Assembly (NCBI GenBank): GCA_036620675.1
Contig: JAZHEE010000001.1
Source of the DNA: Jejubacter sp036620675
GTDB taxonomy: Bacteria; Pseudomonadota; Gammaproteobacteria; Enterobacterales; Enterobacteriaceae
Strand: one strand, 5' to 3'
Length of the DNA: 64,000 bases
Part shown: positions 58,422-64,000 of the stretch, in pieces
Layout: each line of letters starts with the position of its first letter
Numbering within the stretch: the first letter of the stretch is position 1
Translations under genes and position numbers: made by a program
Notes under the pieces: model-generated
The model's input: the letters and a program-made list of their open reading frames with translations, nothing else
Database searches by the model: none
Told to the model about the DNA's origin: nothing

Positions 58422-60692
58422 CTACCTGTTAACCGGGGCCACGCCAAACCACTGATGATACCAACGGGGCAAAATTTGCGCTCTGAGGCTCATCAGCTGC
58501 GGTTTTTCCTTCCCAAAGCGTAGCGTAAGCTGGCCGTGTCGCGCTGTGTCGTACCACGCGATATGGCGTTGCCGGTAGCGCCTGACCACCACGACAGAAG
58601 GCAGTCGCCAGGCGCTGTAACGCGCCAGCGAGGCGATCGCCAGCTGCGGGTTGACCTGACGCAATAACATCGCCGTGGAGGAGGTTCGGCTGCCATGATG
58701 AGGAACCTGCAATACATCGGCGCGTAGCGCATCGCCCTGGCTGCGCACCATCGCCTGCTCGGCAGCTTTTTCGATATCGCCAGTCAACAGGATACTGTGA
58801 CGTCCGTCGCTAATCTTTACTACGCATGAGCGATTATTACCCACGCCGCGCCAGTCGCGAGGGGGCCAGTGCACTGAAAAATCCAGCCCCTGCCAGCGCC
58901 AGCGCATCCCCTGCCAGCAGGGAAGATGATCTTTTTCTCCCAGCGGGCTTCGCACCCGCATCATCGGCCAGATAGCCCTCAGGCTTTCCAGCCCGCCGGC
59001 GTGATCCAGATGTTCATGGCTCAGAATCAACCACTGCGGGGTAAGATGGCGCCAGCGCAGCCAGGGGGCGATAGTACGCTGTCCGGCATCGCCCCCCGGC
59101 CAGCGATTTCCGCTGTCATAAAGCAGCACACGTCCGTTGCGCTCCACCACTAGCGCCAGCCCGTGGCCAATATCCAGCATATGCACCTGCCAGCCGGTTA
59201 TCTGTTCCTGGCGCCACAGCGGCATAGTCAGCAAGGCCAGAATGCTCAGCGTTACCCCGGGAAAATAGCGCCACCCCCGCAGGCGATACAGTACCACGCC
59301 GAACCAGGGAAGCAGCATCAAGGCGGCAATACGGGCATCCAGTTCCAGCCACCCGACAGGCAGAGCGTTCAGGCTGTAAAATAGCGCCGCCAGTGAGCGA
59401 TCCGCCGCCCACAGAAATCCGTAAGCCAGCGTCGGCATAGCCAGCGTCAGCAATGCGGCCAGAATTAGCGGTACGGTTATAAATGACACCAGCGGTACCG
59501 CCAGCAGATTAGCGAACCAGGTGGTCAGACTGATGCCATGAAAAATGGCCGCCTGGAGCGGTAACAGCAACAACCCAATCCCCAGCTGTAGATGACACAG
59601 CCCCAGAGGGTAACGCAGCAGTAGCGCAAGGCGTTGCCCGGTAAAAGGCACCCACTGATACCAGAACAGCAACCCGGCCACGGCTCCCGCAGAAAGCCGG
59701 AAACTGTCGGAAAGCAGCGCCATGGGATCGGCAATCAGAATGCCTGCCACGCAGCACAACCAGACTCGCCAGCCGGGCCAGTCCCGCCCGTTCAGACGCA
59801 GTAGCGCCCAGATGCTCAGCGCGCACAAACTGCGTAACGCTGGCGGCTCTGCGCCAGACAGCCAGGTATAAAGCGCAGCAAACAGCAGGCTGATGAGTAG
59901 CGGGAAACGCCAGCTGAGGCGCGCAATTCCCGCTAACGGCTGTGCCAGACGCGCCAGCAGCCAGCCAGTGCCCGCAGCCAGCCCGATATGCAGTCCGGAT
60001 ATCGCCATCAGGTGTGCCGTTCCGGTATCACGCAGCAGCCTTTTCGTTCCGACAGCAACCTGCCCTCGCTCGCCAAAAGCCAGAGCCATCAGGGTCTCCC
60101 GCCACTCAAGCCCCTGAATCAGCATTCGCGTTCGCGCCACCAGTGCTCCCCGCAGACCACAATCACCATGAGTCAGGCTGGCAGAGACGACCTGACCCCG
60201 AAGAACCTCAGCGCGAGCTAAGCCATAGCGTTGCGCATCAAAGCCTCCCTGATTTAACTGACCGTGGACAGGCGATAGCCGCAATACCATTTTCCAGCGT
60301 TGCCCGGGGCACGTTTTTTCGTCGCTCATAAAGCCGTGAATCCGTACCCGCGGCCCCGAAATCAGCCAGCGCTGGCCGCGGCGCAGCAGTTGTATCTGGC
60401 GTATCTGCCCATCTTCTGTCCGGGTTACCCTCACATCGGCCTCAAGCGGACGTCCTGTCAGCGCCTGTGTGGGCCACAGCGCGGCATGCGCCGCCAGCAG
60501 CCCCCAGCAGGCAAGACACAGAAGCAGTGCAAGATAGCGGCTTATTCGTGCTACGCGCCTGGCCCGACAGCCGGCGGCGCAGGTCGCCAGCGCCATCAGG
60601 CCATATATCCAGCCCATTCCAGGCAGCGTTGGTAGCCACAGCAGAGGCATCAGACCGATCAACACGCACAGAGATACTCCCGTAACCGACAC
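58422..60692 (-). CDS. ycaI: ComEC/Rec2-type DNA-uptake channel protein YcaI
   Basis: A 756-residue integral membrane protein. After an N-terminal membrane and OB-fold region comes the Competence domain (about residues 205-480, beginning GTAHLMAISGLHIGLAA), then a C-terminal metallo-beta-lactamase-like domain (about 510-740) with HEHLDHAGG. Homologues carry single-stranded DNA across the inner membrane in transformation; in E. coli the gene supports DNA use as nutrient. GTG 60692 is preferred because AGGAGG ends 5 bases upstream; the GTG at 60698 overlaps that sequence. The regulator gene sxy is in the same window. Confidence 0.9.
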   Translation of the reverse strand: MSVTGVSLCVLIGLMPLLWLPTLPGMGWIYGLMALATCAAGCRARRVARISRYLALLLCLACWGLLAAHAALWPTQALTGRPLEADVRVTRTEDGQIRQIQLLRRGQRWLISGPRVRIHGFMSDEKTCPGQRWKMVLRLSPVHGQLNQGGFDAQRYGLARAEVLRGQVVSASLTHGDCGLRGALVARTRMLIQGLEWRETLMALAFGERGQVAVGTKRLLRDTGTAHLMAISGLHIGLAAGTGWLLARLAQPLAGIARLSWRFPLLISLLFAALYTWLSGAEPPALRSLCALSIWALLRLNGRDWPGWRVWLCCVAGILIADPMALLSDSFRLSAGAVAGLLFWYQWVPFTGQRLALLLRYPLGLCHLQLGIGLLLLPLQAAIFHGISLTTWFANLLAVPLVSFITVPLILAALLTLAMPTLAYGFLWAADRSLAALFYSLNALPVGWLELDARIAALMLLPWFGVVLYRLRGWRYFPGVTLSILALLTMPLWRQEQITGWQVHMLDIGHGLALVVERNGRVLLYDSGNRWPGGDAGQRTIAPWLRWRHLTPQWLILSHEHLDHAGGLESLRAIWPMMRVRSPLGEKDHLPCWQGMRWRWQGLDFSVHWPPRDWRGVGNNRSCVVKISDGRHSILLTGDIEKAAEQAMVRSQGDALRADVLQVPHHGSRTSSTAMLLRQVNPQLAIASLARYSAWRLPSVVVVRRYRQRHIAWYDTARHGQLTLRFGKEKPQLMSLRAQILPRWYHQWFGVAPVNR

Positions 60693-60871
60693 CGTCACCT
60701 CCTTTTTTGCCCAGTCTGGTGACCAAAAGGGACGGCGTCATCCGGGTAATATCAGATTTGCATGGCGTTATCCGATAAAAACATGCGCCGCTGTAACGGC
60801 AGCAGTTGAACCGGAAGCAGGATTCAGAAATCAGCAGAGGAAGGAACAACAAAGCGCGGAAGTCGAAAAAG

Positions 60872-60898
60872 AAAAAGGCGCCACTCAGAGCGCCTTTT
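60872..60898 (-). terminator. ihfB terminator
   Basis: AAAAGGCGC (60873-60881) and GCGCCTTTT (60890-60898) with an 8-base loop; on the minus strand the right arm runs into TTTTTC. Confidence 0.88.
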
Positions 60899-60917
60899 CG
60901 CATCAGTCAGGCTGTGC

Positions 60918-61202
60918 TTAACCGTAGATATTAGCGCGATCGCGTAACTCTTTACCCGGCTTAAAGTGGGGAACGTATTTACCTTCCAGCTCCACTTTAT
61001 CGCCCGTTTTCGGGTTACGGCCAACGCGTGGCGCGCGATAGTGCAAGGAGAAACTGCCAAACCCCCGGATTTCAATACGCTCGCCCTGGGCAAGAGTAGA
61101 GGCCATATGTTCCAGCATCTCCTTCACCGCATCTTCCACGGCTCTGGCCGGGATATGGGTCTGCTGGCTGGCAAGTCTTTCAATCAATTCTGACTTGGTC
61201 AT
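60918..61202 (-). CDS. ihfB: Integration host factor subunit beta
   Basis: A 94-residue HU/IHF-family protein that with IhfA bends DNA sharply at specific sites. The dimerisation helices are residues about 2-38. The beta-ribbon arm has the DNA-intercalating proline in GRNPKTGD (about 61-68), preceded by GFGSFSLHYRAPR. Length equals E. coli. It follows rpsA on the same strand, as in E. coli, where the two can be co-transcribed. Confidence 0.97.
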   Translation of the reverse strand: MTKSELIERLASQQTHIPARAVEDAVKEMLEHMASTLAQGERIEIRGFGSFSLHYRAPRVGRNPKTGDKVELEGKYVPHFKPGKELRDRANIYG

Positions 61203-61250
61203 GTTTCCTCCGGTTTCCTTCAGGAATAGATTTTACAGCTCTCATCGAAT

Positions 61251-61272
61251 AAAGGCGGCCGTAGCCGCCTTT
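61251..61272 (-). terminator. Hairpin after rpsA
   Basis: AAAGGCGGC-CGTA-GCCGCCTTT, followed on the minus strand by ATTC rather than a long T-run, so it may end only part of the rpsA transcripts before ihfB. Confidence 0.7.
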
Positions 61273-61293
61273 CTATTTAGCGCCCTTACGGGA

Positions 61294-62967
61294 TTACTCG
61301 CCTTTCGCCGCTTTGAAAGCTTCAGCCATAGCGTTGGTGAAGTTGCCTTCTTCCTGCTTGCTGTTAACGGAAGCGATAGCGTCTTTCTCGTCAGCTTCGT
61401 CTTTCGCACGAACAGACAGGCTGATCACGCGGTTTTTACGATCAACGCCGGTGAATTTAGCTTCAACGTCGTCGCCCACGCTCAGCACCTGAGTGGCGTC
61501 TTCGATACGGTCGCGAGAAGCTTCAGAAGCGCGCAGGTAACCCTCTACGCCGTCAGCTAATTCTACTGTAGCACCTTTTGCGTCCACAGCGGTCACTTTA
61601 CCGTTAACGATCGCACCTTTCTTGTTCAGCGCAACGTAGTTGTTGAACGGATCTTCTGCCAGCTGCTTAACGCCCAGGGAGATACGCTCACGCTCTGCGT
61701 CAACCTGCAGAACCACGGCTGCGATTTCATCGCCTTTCTTGTATTCGCGAACGGCTTCTTCGCCAGCCACGTTCCAGGAGATGTCAGACAGGTGAACCAG
61801 ACCGTCAATGCCGCCGTCCAGGCCGATGAAGATACCGAAGTCAGTGATAGACTTGATCTTACCTTCAACGCGATCGCCCTTGTTGTGGGTCTCAGCGAAC
61901 TGCTGCCACGGGTTGGCTTTGCACTGCTTCAGGCCCAGGGAGATACGACGACGCTCTTCGTCGATGTCCAGAACCATAACTTCCACAACGTCACCAACGT
62001 TAACAACTTTGGACGGGTGGATGTTTTTGTTGGTCCAGTCCATCTCGGAAACGTGAACCAGACCTTCAACGCCTTCTTCGATTTCAACGAAGCAGCCGTA
62101 GTCAGTCAGGTTGGTCACGCGACCAGTCAGCCTGGTGCCTTCCGGGTAACGCTTAGCGATAGCAACCCACGGATCCTCGCCCAGCTGCTTCAGGCCCAGG
62201 GATACACGAGTACGCTCGCGGTCGAACTTCAGCACTTTAACAGTGATTTCGTCGCCCACGTTGACGATTTCGCTCGGATGCTTAACGCGCTTCCAGGCCA
62301 TGTCAGTGATGTGCAGCAGGCCGTCAACGCCGCCCAGATCAACGAATGCACCGTAGTCAGTGAGGTTCTTAACGATACCTTTAACTTCCATGCCTTCCTG
62401 CAGGTTTTCCAGCAGCTGATCGCGCTCGGCGCTGTTTTCAGACTCGATTACCGCACGACGGGAAACAACAACGTTGTTACGCTTCTGGTCAAGCTTGATT
62501 ACTTTGAATTCCAGCTCTTTGCCTTCCAGATGCACAGTGTCGCGTACCGGACGCACGTCTACCAGGGAACCCGGCAGGAACGCACGAATACCGTTCAGCT
62601 CAACAGTGAAGCCGCCCTTGACTTTGCCGTTGATAACACCAGTAACGGTTTCTGCTTCTTCGTAGGCTTTTTCCAGCATCAGCCATGCTTCGTGACGCTT
62701 GGCTTTCTCACGAGACAGCAGGGTTTCACCGAAACCGTCTTCTACTGCATCCAGAGCAACGTCAACTTCGTCACCCACCTGGATTTCAAGTTCGCCCTGG
62801 GCGTTTTTGAACTGCTCAGCCGGAATGGCAGACTCAGACTTCAGACCGGCGTCAACCAGAACTACGTCTTTGTCGATAGCAACGACAACACCGCGAACAA
62901 TGGAACCCGGACGGGTTTCGATTTCTTTCAGGGACTCTTCAAAGAGTTGAGCAAAAGATTCAGTCAT
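61294..62967 (-). CDS. rpsA: 30S ribosomal protein S1
   Basis: A 557-residue protein with six S1 (OB-fold) RNA-binding domains; the first two bind the ribosome and the rest capture mRNA. Repeats are visible as DYGAFVDLGG-VDGLLHITD, DYGCFVEIEEGVEGLVHVS and DFGIFIGLDGGIDGLVHLS. The leader has no canonical Shine-Dalgarno sequence (GAAGATTAAAC before the ATG), a known trait of E. coli rpsA that underlies autogenous control by S1. Codon use is strongly biased toward high expression. Confidence 0.98.
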   Translation of the reverse strand: MTESFAQLFEESLKEIETRPGSIVRGVVVAIDKDVVLVDAGLKSESAIPAEQFKNAQGELEIQVGDEVDVALDAVEDGFGETLLSREKAKRHEAWLMLEKAYEEAETVTGVINGKVKGGFTVELNGIRAFLPGSLVDVRPVRDTVHLEGKELEFKVIKLDQKRNNVVVSRRAVIESENSAERDQLLENLQEGMEVKGIVKNLTDYGAFVDLGGVDGLLHITDMAWKRVKHPSEIVNVGDEITVKVLKFDRERTRVSLGLKQLGEDPWVAIAKRYPEGTRLTGRVTNLTDYGCFVEIEEGVEGLVHVSEMDWTNKNIHPSKVVNVGDVVEVMVLDIDEERRRISLGLKQCKANPWQQFAETHNKGDRVEGKIKSITDFGIFIGLDGGIDGLVHLSDISWNVAGEEAVREYKKGDEIAAVVLQVDAERERISLGVKQLAEDPFNNYVALNKKGAIVNGKVTAVDAKGATVELADGVEGYLRASEASRDRIEDATQVLSVGDDVEAKFTGVDRKNRVISLSVRAKDEADEKDAIASVNSKQEEGNFTNAMAEAFKAAKGE

Positions 62968-63077
62968 GTTTAATCTTCAGGATCACTTTTTTAACGTCCA
63001 CCTGGCTTCATGCCGGATGGGGTTGTTTAACATGCCCGCAAACACTCCCTTGCCGCGGGTACTGCAAATTCTGTCGC

Positions 63078-63755
63078 TTATGCGAGCGCCAGCTTTTCGC
63101 GGGCGTATTGTAGCGCTTTTTCAATCACTTGCTCAATGCTCAAACGCGTTGAGTCCAGCACCAGAGCCTCTTCTGCCGGCACCAGAGGCGCTACCGGCCG
63201 GTTACGATCGCGGGAATCACGTTCCTGTATCTCGGCCAAAAGGCGCTCAAAGTTAACACTAAAGCCCTTCTCCTGCAACTGTAGCATACGGCGGCGCGCA
63301 CGCTCTTCAGCAGAGGCGTCAAGGAAGATTTTCACCGGCGCGTCGGGGAAAACGACGGTGCCCATATCGCGCCCGTCGGCAATGAGTCCGGGGGCTTCCC
63401 GGAAGGCGCGCTGACGACGCAGCAGCGCCTCACGAACCCGGGGAAACGCCGCGGCCTTCGATGCCGCATTAGCCACCTCCTGGGTGCGTATTTCGCCGCT
63501 GACATCTTCGCCTTCCAGAATGACCTGCAAATCGCCTTTGTCCGCGACAAAGCGCACATCAAGGTGGGCAGCCAGGGGCGCCAGCGCCTCTTCGGATTCC
63601 AGATCTACCTGGTGGTGCAGCGCTGCCAGCGCCAGTACCCGATAGATCGCGCCCGAATCCAGCAGATGCCAGCCCAGAGCGCCTGCCAGCGCTTTACAGA
63701 GTGTGCCTTTGCCAGCGCCGCCGGGGCCATCGACCGTAATTACGGGTGCCGTCAT
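63078..63755 (-). CDS. cmk: Cytidylate kinase
   Basis: A 225-residue NMP kinase that phosphorylates CMP and dCMP. The P-loop DGPGGAGKGT spans residues 9-18. The extended CMP-binding domain of the bacterial enzyme (about 63-110, IRTQEVANAASKAAAFPRVR) and RDMGTVVFPDAPVKIFLDAS follow. It ends 110 bases upstream of rpsA on the same strand; in E. coli cmk-rpsA transcripts exist. AAGGAG precedes the ATG. Confidence 0.97.
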   Translation of the reverse strand: MTAPVITVDGPGGAGKGTLCKALAGALGWHLLDSGAIYRVLALAALHHQVDLESEEALAPLAAHLDVRFVADKGDLQVILEGEDVSGEIRTQEVANAASKAAAFPRVREALLRRQRAFREAPGLIADGRDMGTVVFPDAPVKIFLDASAEERARRRMLQLQEKGFSVNFERLLAEIQERDSRDRNRPVAPLVPAEEALVLDSTRLSIEQVIEKALQYAREKLALA

Positions 63756-64000
63756 CTTGTTCTCCTTTTATAGCCTGCCCCCCACTCCCGACCAGCGATG
63801 ATGGCGGCAATACGCCACCGGATGCTTGCGGGATACGTCGGGCACAGGCGGCCATACGTAAACGCGGCGCATTATACGCTGCAACTCGCCCGACTGTTAT
63901 CCTAAATACGTCATATCCGGAACTATCAGGCAGAGTGTAGAAGAATTCAGCGATAGGGAGTGTAATAAAGCGTCAGGAAGAGGCCCAGGATTCAGGCCTC
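63756..64000 (-). promoter_or_regulatory. Upstream region of cmk with a consensus -10 box
   Basis: No gene is supported in the last 245 bases. On the minus strand a perfect TATAAT lies at 63871-63876, giving a cmk leader of about 110 bases; the matching -35 is weak. The extreme edge (63980-64000) is an inverted repeat, GAGGCC...GGCCTC, that may terminate the gene beyond the window. Confidence 0.55.

Noticed and set aside
1..64000. CRISPR arrays, insertion sequences, toxin-antitoxin pairs and phage-defence genes
   Set aside because: No regularly spaced repeats, transposases or recognisable defence domains were seen; apart from the integrase edge the window is core chromosome.

Overview
The window is a core-chromosome segment from a member of the Enterobacteriaceae that is close to, but clearly not, Escherichia coli. 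Almost every gene is a recognisable orthologue in the same relative order as the E. coli K-12 cmk-to-serT interval (about 21-23 min), read here in the inverted direction. Proteins keep the family lengths but differ at many residues. Several E. coli landmarks are absent: yccT between yccU and mgsA, the elf/ycb fimbrial operon between pyrD and ssuE, and the hya hydrogenase operon beside serT. No function class points to one genus, so none is named.

Left edge (1-1273): the end of an integrated element. The tail of an unknown gene and a tyrosine integrase abut the 3' end of an intact tRNA-Ser(UGA) gene, which is the likely attachment site. From 1274 on the DNA is core chromosome.

1.3-13.4 kb: yccA (with a CpxR-type box), tusE, acylphosphatase yccX, rlmI, hspQ, yccU, mgsA, helD, yccF-yccS, the competence regulator sxy, the SOS inhibitor sulA with a LexA box, and ompA with its long stabilising leader. 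13.4-27.4 kb: matP, lonH, fabA (FadR/FabR operators), rmf, the rlmKL-uup-pqiABC string, ycbX, zapC and pyrD. 27.6-31.8 kb: ssuEADCB, a complete alkanesulfonate uptake and desulfonation operon. 31.9-40.6 kb: pepN, pncB, asnS, an OmpF-type porin and aspC.

40.7-51.5 kb: gloC, mepK and ldtD (enzymes that cut and make 3-3 peptidoglycan cross-links), then the condensin operon cmoM-mukF-mukE-mukB. Between mukB and ldtD lies the least explained DNA in the window: a 188-bp element with 39-bp imperfect terminal inverted repeats enclosing three further palindromes. 51.6-64 kb: elyC, ycbJ, ycaR-kdsB, ycaQ, msbA-lpxK, comEC (ycaI), ihfB, rpsA and cmk. Envelope biogenesis dominates: KDO activation (kdsB), lipid A flipping and phosphorylation (msbA, lpxK), PqiABC lipid transport, OmpA/OmpF, and 3-3 cross-linking.

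I see no CRISPR array, toxin-antitoxin pair, phage-defence island or secretion system. The genes are ordinary core genes. The candidates worth a second look are non-coding: the mukB-ldtD inverted-repeat element, a 17-bp palindrome in the ompF control region, two CpxR-type boxes, and repeated motifs beside the integrase.
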